From Chaetorhynchus papuensis (lineage: Eukaryota; Chordata; Aves; Passeriformes; Rhipiduridae): a stretch of 64,000 bases of DNA. A program made the translations under genes and the position numbers. The notes beneath the pieces are model-generated. The model made no database searches, had not been told where the DNA came from, and saw nothing but the letters and a program-made list of their open reading frames with translations. Of this stretch, positions 10,281 through 23,000 are shown one piece after another; the stretch's first letter is position 1; each line of letters opens with the position of its first letter. The stretch spans positions 977,753 to 1,041,752 of the forward strand of contig VWYX01000011.1 of assembly GCA_013396525.1 (NCBI GenBank), given 5' to 3'.

Positions 10281-13200
10281 TTTTATTTGCATCTACATAG
10301 GTGAAGGGACTTTGATGTCTACAAGCAAGTTCTGAGAGAGCAAGACTGTTTTAAATAGGGAAGGGGAAGAACTGAGTCAGCCCTGACCCTACAACTCCTC
10401 TGTGCAGGGCTGATCCCTCAACACGTGGTAAAACAGCCGCTGATTAAAAAAAAAAAAAAGGGTATTATAAAACACAGCGCAAAAATGAAAGAATGGGGAA
10501 TCAACGGCTTTAGGTGAAGATCTTTCTCAATTCTGCTGGCTGGAACAAAGGAGGCATCGCCAGAAATCTCGCTCACAGAGGACTCCTTTGTAACATATTG
10601 CAGCACTGGAGCTGCCCAAATGTCTCGACAGCGTTGTACTGGCACAGGTTTGACAGCACAGAGCAGACTCACAACTTTACTTCCAGGGAAGCTGTGGCAA
10701 CTCACACTGCCTGAGAACTCAGCCCAATTTTAGAAGACTTTCAATGAATCACTTCTAATACAGTGCAGATGTAGCAGATGTATCTCTGCAGGATTTCAGA
10801 CCAGACTTTGGGTATAGAGAATTAGTTACATTTCATAATGACATTATTTCCAGATGTCTGAAAGAGATCAGAAGAGAACTAACATCTGTTGAGGGACCAA
10901 AAATACTGTGTACTTTTAAATATGCAGCAAGAAAGACAACAAGTTTCAGAAAAGGAAACAATTCCTAGGAAAGCTATGGTGATAAAATACACAAAATTTT
11001 CAAGAAAATATTTCCAGCACAAAGTTGTTCCACACTTGAGAGGCAAGTATAAAGTTTCCTTTAAAAATTAGGTTAGAGACCAATATCACCTATGGATCAA
11101 AATCCTAGCACAGAACCAGAATTCTCTACTTTTAAAGCACACAGAGGAATTGGTATCAAATCACCATTTAAGTCATCAATGCTGTACTTGTTAAGTTGAA
11201 CCAGGATAAAATTTTTAAAGTTGCTGTCTGCTTTCCAAACCCCAATATTTAGCATGCCACTGTTCCTGCCCTCTGCAAGACATTGATCACATTATTGAAA
11301 TACTGATTCTCACAGTTTCAGTTCTGGGTCACAGAAATTCACCAGTTCTGTGCCAGAGCTCCCAGTCACACAAACCACATCTCATGAGGTCTGGAGTTAT
11401 ATCTGAGTCTTGCTTATACCACAAACCCTGACCTCCTGAACGAGTTATTTTCATTTCAAAAAACACCCTTTTATAGCTTCTAATGAAGAGGTTCTGGACA
11501 GATATCCTGAAGAATCTGGGATATGTCCTTATTTGTACTCTGCTGCTGGTATTTTATAATAGCAAAAACCACACACCTGTATAAAATCACTTCCCAGAAC
11601 ACCTGGAATGAGACTGGGATACTACAGGAGTGTAGGGCACCTACACTCTCCATTCCTTTCTTCCACAGACATATAAACCATTAGTGTATGAGAAATTTCC
11701 AGTTAAATTTAGATACTTTAAAACCGAACTATTGAACTTCGCTTTTGATGGTTTTTTGAGGCATAAATTGCAAATTTTCTTCCTAAATCACAGCTGATGT
11801 GATACTGCTAGGATATTTTTCCCCTCCTCTTTCCTCGGCATGGGTTCTTACAAGCCTGTGCACGTTTTTGTGACTTCTGTCTTTTCATTTTCAGGATTCA
11901 GGCCACTCAAAAGGAACTTCACAAAACCCTTCCCATTTCAGTGAGAGGCATTACAGGTAAAACCAGGCATCAAAATGGAATTTTGTCCTTCTCTGCTGCA
12001 CTTCTATGACCACGCTCAGGACAACATCTGAGACAAGCGGCATTCAAAATACATTTGGAAACAGAACAGAAAAAAAATGAACCCCCCATCAAGAAGTCTA
12101 ATTATAAGGTAACAATACAATTCTCTTACAGTTCATTTATGGATAGATCCAGAGAACTAAAAAATAGGCTAAGTCAAGTTTTCCTGTGGAAGAGAATTCT
12201 GTTAAATTAATAATTAAGGAGTCTTTCATACTTTCATGCCTACATTGTGCTAATAAGAACTGGTTTCATGTAGTAACTCCAGAGGGAGTCACATGCTGAC
12301 AACAGCTAAAAGCTTCATAAATACCAGTTGTAACCCTTCCCAGTTGCATTTTTTGATCTGAAACAGCTCAGAAGTGCAAGAAAACCATGAAAGATGTGCA
12401 CTAGGAAAGTTTGGGGGTAAGATTAGAGAGAACTTTTTTCTCCAAGTGAGACTAAACAAGAGTCAAATACTGGATGTAACTTCTACATTGTACACAGCTT
12501 TATTGTGAATTCTCTAAACAAAATCTAACAAGCTTTGGCTTTTTATTAATCTTATTTCCAGATGATGCCCCCGAGCTGTTTCTGGGTGGCCTTTGCTGGA
12601 GAGATTTTGAGGCTTGAAAAGTTCTCCTAGGTATGTCCAATATGAGCATTAAGCAAATAACCAGCTGACATATTTTAAGAGGTGACCTAATTCAAGATCC
12701 CTTGTGAACCATTAATTAATTCATCATGTTGATTTATTCCATCCATTGCCTGCTTTGTCTATTCCCATTACTTCCTAAGAAAATTAAAAATTCTTTTAAT
12801 TATTAAAGACTAAGGAAGACTTATGAAGCCTTTAATTTATTAAACCATTTCTCATGGATTACAAATACATCACACACAAGTGACTCCTCTGTGAAAGTCC
12901 GACAGCGAGATAATGTTCCAGAATGATCCTCTCAAAGACTGCCTGAGCACATCCTCTATTACTGATTCACACCACCCTTGTCGAGATGCCAGCTGCAGCT
13001 TTTTCCTCTGACTACAGCTGAGAAATCAAGTTTATTCCACGGCCCTGTGATGTTTTAAACACGGTCCAGCCTGCTGTAGAATGAAACATGTATTTCTGAC
13101 TTTTCACATGATGCATTACTAACACTTCAAGGAAAAAAACTTTATGAGCAGGCTGAATTTTGAAAGCGCGGCTCGCATCTGCTGCTTGCGTTTCCAAACT

Positions 13201-14021
13201 CAGCATGGTCCAAATTTAATTTGCTTGGACAGCAAGTACAGACTGAGGGGTCTCTCAAGGGACTATTAATGAGTCTGGGGTTTCCCTGAGCTACTTGTGA
13301 AAAGCTCCCAGAGGTGAAGAATTTAATTCTTCTGGTATGGCAGCTGCTTCTGGGTGAGAGAAGAGTAGAAACCCAGGGCAGAGCGGGAGAACCCACAAGG
13401 ACTACAGCAGGCTGTTATATTTTCCTGAATGTCTCTGTGTAGACAAGCATTGCAAAAAGATCTACTCTGAATTTACCCAGCTGTGAGCCTTCAAATCCCA
13501 AGATTAATGAGATTTAAACTTTATAAAGTAGTTACAGTAAACAACTACCATTTTTTCACGAAATCACTCTTTTGCTTGTTCAACACATTTTCTTTTCATA
13601 TGGCAAATATTACACCTGAGGTGAATTTCAGATCAAGGGTTTTATATCTTTTTATTTTTAAGAATAAACCCAAAACGTTCAACAAATTATTCAATTAAAT
13701 GGTCAACAACATTCCCTCAATTTGGTTTAATTCATCTTTCCTCTGTTCTTCAAATTTGGATTCAGACACTTTGGTTATAGAAAACACAGCAGCCCAAAAA
13801 TTGAGGTACCATTATAAATAGAAACATTCAGAATAACTTGAAATCAGGTAAAGTTTCTAGCAAACTGAAAGAAAGTTAATATTCATCAGAGAGTTTGTTT
13901 TAATGTACTACAAAGTTCACACAAGTGAGCTAATTTTTTAAAAGACACAAAAAACCCCAATGCTCTTTTCCCTTACAGTTCCCATGGCACATAAATGCTG
14001 AAAGTGTATGAAATATTTGTG

Positions 14022-14078
14022 NNNNNNNNNNNNNNNNNNNNNNNNNNNNNNNNNNNNNNNNNNNNNNNNNNNNNNNNN
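14022..14078. other. Assembly gap (57 N)
   Basis: A run of 57 N between two unique AT-rich flanks. No repeat is visible on either side. Confidence 0.99.
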
Positions 14079-14559
14079 TGTCTACATTTTCCCACCCAAG
14101 TTAACATGAGACGAATCTGTGTGGTTTGAAAATAAATTTGGGGTTCAAAATAACATTAATACCTCCATATAACCTCCCTTATTTGGAATAACAAGCATTG
14201 CTTAGAGTTGGTTTGTTCAACTTTTCTCCCACTTTTCCAAAACCTGCCAGCTGCTATCAATAAATGAGATATTCTCACAAGGTATCAGGCAGATTTCTTT
14301 TATACAGCTGCCTTTGGGCTGGGTTTCAGATATTCCAGGCCACCTCCTGGACTAGGGAAGTTTTAAATAAGAGTCGTGTGTAGAATAAACCCTTCTGTGA
14401 CCCACACCACATCCAAGATCTTAGATCATCGATTTCCCACCGTGTTCAATTCAGACCAATCTGCAACGCTGCAGATGCGGGGGTTTCACTGTCAAACACT
14501 GACATTCGTTTTAATAACTTCCAAATTATGCTCCTGTTTCTTGGGGAAAAGGAATAATG

Positions 14560-14720
14560 CTCCCCAGCCTCGCTCAGTTATTGTTAATTTAGAGCTGGAG
14601 TAAATCTTTGCAGCGCGGAAACGGATGTCTGTATTTTTGTTTTATTACGCATATTAAAAAATGAAAATATCATGATCTGTTCCAAGATTTTATCTGGAAC
14701 ACCTTCAAAAGTCTGTTCTT
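14560..14720. promoter_or_regulatory. Possible conserved non-coding element
   Basis: A unique block with retained CpG (GCAGCGCGGAAACGG near 14611), TTATTGTTAATTTAG near 14578 and ATTACGCATATTAAAA near 14643. It is motif-dense, not repetitive and not coding. Called on appearance only. Confidence 0.25.
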
Positions 14721-16039
14721 TGGTGGAATTAGTTCTGAAGCTTCCCAGTGACTTTAAGTTTGTTTTTCCCCTGCGTGCCATGCTGGCACTCAGCCATCCT
14801 TTTCAGTCTGGGTTTTTTTCCAGCTTTGCTTTTTTCTAGCAAAATAGAGAGATGTGAATGTGAAGAAAGCAAACAAATCCTTTTTATCCAAAAGCTGCAT
14901 TTTGAAGCACACAAAAGGAATTAAAAAGTCATAGCCCTAAACATTAATCAATAACCTTCTGAATAACTAGAGCTTAGATCCATTGGGTTCAAATCCACTC
15001 TCCAAGTAGTTGCAGGTTGCCACTCTTGGCCTTTTCTCTGCCAGACTGAGAGAAGTCCCCCTCTTGGTTTTATTTTAACTTGTTTTATTGTTATTTTGTG
15101 CATCTTTGCTTTGCCACCCGTTGTACAAGCTGCACTCAACCCAAGCAATACAGGAGTCCTTCACAGCCACAAATGTTTGTAATAACTATCCAAGGACACA
15201 AAAACTGCAAAATTTCAATCCCAGTGGTAAAAATTTCCACCATTTCCCAGTATTTCAGCTGGAGTCTGGAAGAAGCTGAGGGACAAAATAGAGGTTTAGA
15301 CTGAGAATACCTCAACATGAACATCCACAGCAAAACCAAAAAGTATTCAAAGCCATTTCTTCTTTGTTTTTCACAGCACTGTGTCATATGTCATTGTTTG
15401 ATTGAGCAGGAAAAGCTGCATCCCTAAAAGTGAAAAGCAGAAGGCAGCACAAACATAAAGTTATGCTGAATATACTGAAAGTGCTTTGAACTTGTAGAGA
15501 TCTCCTGTTGAATTCAATTTTGTCCGGGCTCACAGGGAAATGTTTTGCCATGGGCTGAAAGAGCATGGGACAGATTAGGCTTTTGTATAAGATCTAATAA
15601 CAAAGTCTTTGGAGATTCCCCCTGTCACATTCCAAAGTGAAATAGCAAATGAAATAAATAGAGGATATTTTCTTGGGATATTTAAAAATGTTATTTTCTT
15701 CTAAAATGGTTCCTCTTTAATAAAAAAAGACCATAAGTAAGCTGAGATTTTGCATACAGCTATGAGCACAGCTGTGGAGCTCTTAAATATAACAAAAAGT
15801 GGATCTGGTAAGATACTGGAGCTCTATAAAAGAAATCTGTCTGATATCTTGTGAGAATACCTCATTTATTGATAGCAGCTGTCAGGTTTTGGAAAAGTGG
15901 GAGAAAACTTGAACAAAGTAGGATGCTGGAGCTCCATTGTTCTGTGTGAAACCTCAGGAACATATTTACAGCTAAAACGTGTTCAAACCAACTGCACCTC
16001 AGAGCACTTAATTTTTCCTTTACTGCCACCTTTGAAACG

Positions 16040-16225
16040 CCTCCCTGAATTACTTAATTTCATTTATTTGTTTAAGAGCGCACTAGAAGGAGATAAATCA
16101 GCAAAAGAGCTATGGCAGGCGATTACAAAAACTTCACTTATCGAGGTTTATAATAAATTCGCTTTTCATTGCACCTTCCTCAAAGTTGCACGAGAGGAAT
16201 TTTGCATTCATGGATCACCATGAAT
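16040..16225. promoter_or_regulatory. Possible conserved non-coding element
   Basis: A unique block with TTACTTAATTTCATTTATTT, GAGCGCACTAG, GGCGATTACAAAA, TTATCGAGGTTTATAATAAA and TTCGCTTTTCATTGC in close succession. CpG-bearing motifs and TAAT or TTTAT (HOX/CDX-like) cores are packed more densely than in the flanks. It lies in a 108-codon plus-strand frame (15897-16223) that has no recognisable protein features. Confidence 0.35.
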
Positions 16226-19200
16226 GGTTCACGGCTCATCCTTGCAATCAGAATTCAGTCGTGCTGAAAAGAGAGAAGGGCTTGCATTGGACCCCTCCTC
16301 CTGTAAGGCTGCTGCCCACATAAGGACAAGGGCTTTTTGCAGGTGGGAAGAGTCCCCTTATTTTAGGATTGTCTCCAGCAGTGCTTATATTTTGCAAAAG
16401 CAGCTCTCGCTTGTCAGTACCTTCTGTGCCTCTCTCTGATGCTGTTAAGTTCACGCAAAATTTCGTGACTCTTCCGATGCTCACAGGAGGAGGCATCAAG
16501 TTCTGTTCCTAGATGTGAAAATATTTGCTCAAATACTTCTCCCTTCACAGGGATAATTTGAAACAGGCTGGCAGTGTGAAACACCCGCTGCCACAGCTGG
16601 AAGCTGAATAGGTCATTGACACAATACATTGATTTCCACATCTTAATTTTTGCAGATATTGCGATTCCTCAAAGTCCAGACCAACTTGTTGTTGAAAAAT
16701 TCAACTGATCTTGAAAGTTTTTTTTGACACCTGGGTGCCTCAGGAACTTGGTGCAGGTTGAAATTATGTTAATATCTCAGTAAGGATCTCCACTGTGCCT
16801 TTTTTTTCCTTCAGATCTTCAAAATCAAAACACTGTTATAATTTTTTGACAGTTAAAATAAGTTTATGAGGTTTTTTTAAAGTATTCTTATCATTACCTA
16901 CATTCCATTACTAATTTTCCTTTCATAGGGGAGACTAAACATCATAATTTAACATGAAACAATTTTGAATGCCTATTAATACAATTAATTACTAATACTA
17001 ATTTAATTTTCAAATCAAACACACCAACTCCAAGTGCAATATGGAAATGAAAATCTCTTTTTTTTAGTTATCTGGGAGAAAGAGATTGATTCTATGCAAT
17101 TTGTTCAAAATACCTGAAACTGACGAAAAATTACAATTGTGGAAGGACCAAGATCTGTGAACTGAGATTTTCACTAACTGAAAATTAATGCCTTTTATTT
17201 ATTCTAAAAACAACCTTCTGCTTTCTTCATGCATGCATCTCAACTCTAGCCTTTAGTTCCATCACCATACTCCACAAATCTGTCTGGATTTTTTTAGACT
17301 CTCCTTGGAAAGCTGCTGCAGCTTCTCCTTAATTGTTTTAATCTCTTTCATCCACGCCTTTTCTAATTTGATTACACATTCTTGAAATGCAGCAAACAAA
17401 ACTGCACGTGGTGCTGTAAATTTGGGAGTGACAAGGTTTTATACAGCACTAAAGCAATGGTTTTTAGGCTTGGAGAGTCACATGCCACAAGGTAGGGGAA
17501 TACACATTAGATCAGGAGAAAAAGGAAGAGGAATAAACAAAGTTTTAGCCATTAAAATTACTCCACTATAACCATGCCTCTGATGAGCTTCTGTAAATAA
17601 TCACCACATCACGTATAACGTGCAAAAGATATGCAGGTTTCAGTGGAGGTCGCTAAAAAATGAGATATTAGAGCAGAAATACTCTGAAACAAAGGGAAAG
17701 ATAAAGAAGCTGCATTACCGTGGCCACACAGCCTCAGACTGAAACTCTTACGAGCTCAGAAGCTGAGCACTCAGGTAAAACTACAAAGTCACCTCTAAAT
17801 CCTGCCTTTAAATAAAGATCAGACAGGAAAGAAACCTTGCCAAAACCTGAGAATTGCTCCTCATCTTTTAAGGCTGCGGCATCTCTCACATGAGCGATTT
17901 CTTCAGGCAGTGCCTACAAATCCTGACTTCAGACCCTTGGATCCCAGAGCTCTCCAAACCCCACATGAAGCTTGCTTTGCCCCCCACAGCGAGCAGGCAG
18001 GCAAATAATGCAGCAGCAAAGTCCTGCAAGTCCTTTACAAGGTGTGCAAACACAACCATGAAATTTGTACTCACCACATTAAAGGGAGGAGCAAGATGCA
18101 CCAAAGTCTTCAGGGCTGGCTTTTCTCCACAGCTCTGCTCTTTTTTAAGACTGTGCTCCTAAATTGTGATTGAGTGTAGCAGAGTCCATGAAGGCATCAA
18201 GGATATTTAGGGAGTATTTAATTTCAAATGTAAAAACCCGAGTAAATAATTCTGTGTCTTCATCCATACCAATTTCTAAAGATAAGGATGTGGTTTTGGC
18301 AAGCAAAAGGTGAGATGCTGACCCCTTCAAATTATTAGGAATTTAAGCAAAGTATTTGAGGAGATATTGCACGGGTTTCTGTAGGAATCTCAGAGATATT
18401 TCAGGACTTATAGCTGTGCTAAACAAAACCATTGGTAGGATAAGGTTGAGTTTTATGATTCACCTTGAGGTAAAAATCACATTGTAAATAGCAGAAATAC
18501 TTCTCTTCATCTCTCCTCAGCTTAGGAATTTGTGTTTGAGCACAGGCTTCTGTAGGGCTGCAGAAATGCTTTTGAGGAGCAGAGAAGCAGCTCAGGCTCC
18601 CCCAGTCAGCAGTAATTACCAGAGAAGCCCTGGAACCTCAAAGCTGAGGATCAGAACGGGCCATTTTAAAAATTAGGGTTTGTCTTGACTTTTCCTGAAA
18701 CAATCCTCAGGTGCCTGAGTGCAGGCACAAGTTTCCTCCGCTGCATTAATATCACACAACTGGTGATCAGTGAGAGCTGGGACTGGCAGAGCAGAGAACC
18801 TTCCACTCCTCCTGATTTCTGTTCAACATAAAGTATCAGCACCTCTAAAAACTGCCATTCCCATTTTCCCAGTAGATGTCATTGGATTTACAGTTTTTCA
18901 AGAATAAAAGCTGCTTAATTTGCATCTTCCAGCATGCCCTGACTGGAATGTAGCAAACCCACAGACAGAGACTATGCAACATCACTTAAAATCAGATGTA
19001 TTCTGCTCCTAAGCAACTATTTAAGGCATTTGAGTTTATGGTCAGCTCTACAAAGCTGCTAACTCATACAAGTTCAGCCATTCTGCAATGACAGAAATCA
19101 TAAAATATAAAATATTTGTTCATCATAGGAATTTTACATTTTATAGTTAATGTTTTTCTAGCTCAGAAATTCATTCTGCTGATTAATAAAAATTCTTATT

Positions 19201-19539
19201 GGTCTGGCAAAAGTTAAATAAAATCCAGAATTAAGTATTTAAAATATGAGTCCCTAAGACCTTAATTTGTATTAATGCTCCCTTCTTAAAGTTTTTGACA
19301 GAATTCCATTCATAATGAAATGTTCAGAGGTAATTATTTCTCTTTCTTCTGTGTGAATTATGAGAATTATTTATATACTCAATCTTAATATCACAGCTTC
19401 ATTGCCTAATAGGAAAAATCCACAGGATATGAATCATTCCGAGAAAAAATTAAATTTTTTTCTTCTGTTTTAAATAAAAAAAAATAAAAAAGAGAGAGAG
19501 AAAGATGAAAAGATTTCTAATGACATAAAATTCACGGCG

Positions 19540-20050
19540 CTGCAGGCTCTGCTTGCAAATCAGAGCTCTCCCTACGTAACCCGAAGCTCCCGGTTCCTCC
19601 TCCTGTCTCCCTGCCTGCACAGCTATAAACTGCAATGCTGGAATGATTAGTTAATGAAATGGTGGGGTGATAATGAGGCTATCAGAAATGTAAGTTAAAT
19701 TATTAATTAAAGAAGGTAAAGAATAAGTAATGAGAGCGGCAAGTCACGGGGACCTTTTGGTGCCAGGATGGTGCAGAGCCGGGAGCTGGTGGGGCTCAGC
19801 CCCTGGTCCCGTGCTAATGGAATTCCTGACATTACAAATCCATCCAGCTGCCAGTTGTTCTCCCTCATAAAATAATGGGCCGTGCACAAAGCTTATTACA
19901 AATTGCAGATAAGCTGTAAAAGCCGTAAAAATTTCTACTGACGTTTATTGCCAGCGAGTAGCTCGAGGATGTTGATATATATTGATAACAGTCTGCTTTG
20001 TGACATTTTCAAAGTTTACTCCTCATTCACTTGCAGAATATGCAAATATA
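19540..20050. promoter_or_regulatory. Possible compound enhancer or conserved element
   Basis: About 500 bases of unique, motif-dense DNA. From left to right: CpG-bearing segment (19533-19590), a homeodomain-rich segment with GATTAGTTAATGA and ATTATTAATTAAAG (19644-19710), a GC-richer middle (19735-19815), then GTAAAAGCCGTAAAA, TGACGTTTATTGCCAGCGAG and GATATATATTGATAACAG, closing with a perfect octamer ATGCAAAT at 20040-20047. No repeat and no credible coding frame. This is the strongest enhancer-like block in the first half of the window. Conservation is not measured. Confidence 0.4.
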
Positions 20051-23000
20051 TTTTTTTTCCCCCAAGTCATTAAGTCACTGCAATATCCACCTGTATTTTT
20101 AATGGGTTTTTACCTATTTAACAGATATTCTTCCATGTGTTTTGTAGGCTTATCCTCCCCAAAATAGCTTTTCAAATGAGAAAAAAGGTACATTCTCACA
20201 AACTTTCCAGTTAATAACTGCAACAAGTGTTTACAGATAGTTTTTATGGTAATCAATAAATAGGTGTTACTACATAAAACACCTTGAGACAGAAGAGAAT
20301 TGTGTGTACACCACTACACATATTTATATGTGCACACAGATATTTGTGATACTTTTTAAACAATATCATGACAAGCTCTGAACACCCTTTACAAAGAATT
20401 ATGGCTAAAAATGTGTTTTATTCCTTCTGAGCCTTCAAACAAGGAGACTGAACAAAGGTGTTTCTTTTAAGTAGCATTAAAAATACTGAGGGCAAGGTTT
20501 TATCTGTGCCACACATGAAAACTCTGCATTTACAATGGGTCTCATTGTACTAATCCAGTCACAGGTTTATTATCTCCGATTCCTTTAGGAAATGTCACAA
20601 ATCCACAGAATGTCCTTGAGCTTTAAATCTTGCATTTTGATCTTTGATTGAACAGATAAAAGAAATAAAACTACACTTATCCAGGCAATTCCTCAGTGAC
20701 TTTACATCTTCAATAGCCCAGAAATAGCTTATTCTAGTCAGCACATTGTATAAATTAAGATCAGTAACTTTTATTTCAAAAGCCTTTTTTTAGGTTCAGA
20801 GACGAAAATATTTGGTCTCGGAATAATCACTGGGGTTCCACATTTCGTTTCAGAAACCCACAGCACACACCTGGAAGGTTTGCCAGCTGTTTATTTCCAA
20901 ACACCGGCATCATGCCCCCAGATTGTGTTTTCTGATCAACTCCTGCATCAGTAGGGCTCTAGAAGATGGAGAAGCTGGTGGAGCAGCAAACGTATGTTTA
21001 AAACAAAGACTCCTGAGGTGACAATGAATTGAAACTCAAGACAATGAAAGCCAAAGTGTTGCAACATGAAACATAATATATCTGTAAGGTTTTGTGCAAC
21101 ATCTTATTTATTAAACAACCGATTTCCTATCTGTTATTTATATTCCACGTGGTACTAGCACTTAACCAAAACTGAGGGACAAGAGTTTGGTCCCATAAAG
21201 CCAGAAAGGCAAAAGAACAAATCCCATTAGCTGCATCCTTGTCTCTCCAGAAAAAAATCACTCTGTGCCAGATCAAAGGACCAAATATATTTGCACAGGG
21301 TTCCTTTTTCGCAATAAATGTATTAGCAATGCTATAAAAAAAAACCAAACCATCCTCTGGGAAGAAGAACAGCTAAAAGTTGAATACCAACTCGATTCAA
21401 AGGGAAACACAAGTCACTCAGCACCATCAAATCTGCATTAATTAGGACCTTTTAGTACTTAGCTCCACTGGGAGCCATCAAATAAATTTGCTACATATAA
21501 TCCAAAAGAAAAATCCAGTAAAATGAGCATAGGTACAAAGAAAGGAAAGTGAAAACAGAGCACTCTGCCCCAGATGAATTAGTCCCAGATTCAGAAAACC
21601 AAGTTGCAATTTAGGATAACACCGAAAAGCAAAGGCTCACTTTGAACTCCCCCTTCCAGGAGATGTGACAGGTCCGAGGAATTGCAAATAGGCCAGGCTA
21701 AAATGGCTTAGAATGTTAATAGAGATAAGAATTATGTATTTGCTTTGCTTCTGATTTCAATCTTGTCATAAGAATCCTGACACTGAATATTGCCCAGCAA
21801 GGCCTTTCCCTGATGATAAAGCCAGCCTGGAGCTGGGGACTAGGCCAAACATGTAAAAGAACAAAAATAAACCTCCACAATGTATCATTTCAATAGAAAA
21901 CATGAACAAAAGAGAGTGAAAAATACAAGTTTCCTTGGTAGAGGTAAACATTTGTAGCAGTAAATTGCTGGGGCTTTCAAAGCAGCAATTTTCAGGCTAC
22001 AGGAGGACAATGTCATGTTCTTTCAGGCACTAGTGTTGGAGAAAAAAAGCCTTTCTTGCCAAGCAGAGAAATGCTTTGTTTGGAGGCAGGGGAGTCATCC
22101 CCAGCCCTCAGGCATGACCTGACACTGCTCTGGGAGATTGCTTGCTCTGAATGTGGTTGTGCACTCACTGCCAGAGCCATTCCTGGCTTTAATTATTTGC
22201 TTTTCCACCTTTCACACCCAGAAAAGGACATCACTGAGACTCAAGCCTGAAAGAGTATTTACATCTTGAAGGTGCAGTTTTAAAAAAAATTACTTAAAAG
22301 AAAACGTCTCCATTATTTCACATTTTTCTTTCAAAATATTACATTTCTACCTTTTCTCCCTCCTTACCCATAACTGAGTCTATTTTATTTACACATGTGA
22401 AAAAAACTTAATTTTACTCAAATCTTCACCCACTCTAGGAAACTTTGAACTCTGTCTTCACCTGGTTCCCAAACATTTGAACTCCCCTAACTCAATACTG
22501 AGGCTCATTAAACCGAAGGCAGCCTGAAGTGGATCACACATTTACACCTCCCAGTTCTTCTCCCACTTGGGTTCCTCACTCCTGGTCCTAAATTCATACA
22601 AATTACAGCAAATCAACACTTTTTTTTTTTCAACTGATATCCAAGAAAAGCTAAATACACACAGAATATTTCTACAACGTCTTTTGCTTTTTTTTTTTTT
22701 CAAACTAGTTGTTGGAATATGCAGTGAAGAGAGGAAAGTTTGCAATTTTAAGAAAATTCTGCTTTAAATTAGTGAGCTTAATAAAACTGCCTCTTAAATT
22801 GAAATGTCAAAATCTTATAATGTCCATCTTTCATAGCAATTAGATCAGAGAAAAGCAATTGTCCCACACATTCTTAATTTGAAAGATGTTATGTTTTAAG
22901 TGAAAGACACGCAGAGAAAAATTTCTTATTGGAGAGTTTCTGATACCTTGAAATTATTGTCCTAATTCAAGGGACCACACAGCACATCTGAATTTTATTG

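Larger units (their letters stand above)
5353..14021. other. Unique non-coding DNA
   Basis: No gene recognised. It contains an imperfect AT-rich duplication (6824-6888), a TTTTA repeat (7162-7196), a CpG-bearing enhancer-like block (8860-9180) and a GC-rich islet (10010-10280) without coding or repeat signature. The 130-codon frame at 7200-7592 begins in low-complexity T-rich DNA and has no recognisable domain. Confidence 0.55.

Noticed and set aside
14985..14996. GGTTCAAATCC, like a tRNA B box
   Set aside because: No matching A box at the right distance and no cloverleaf arms around it.
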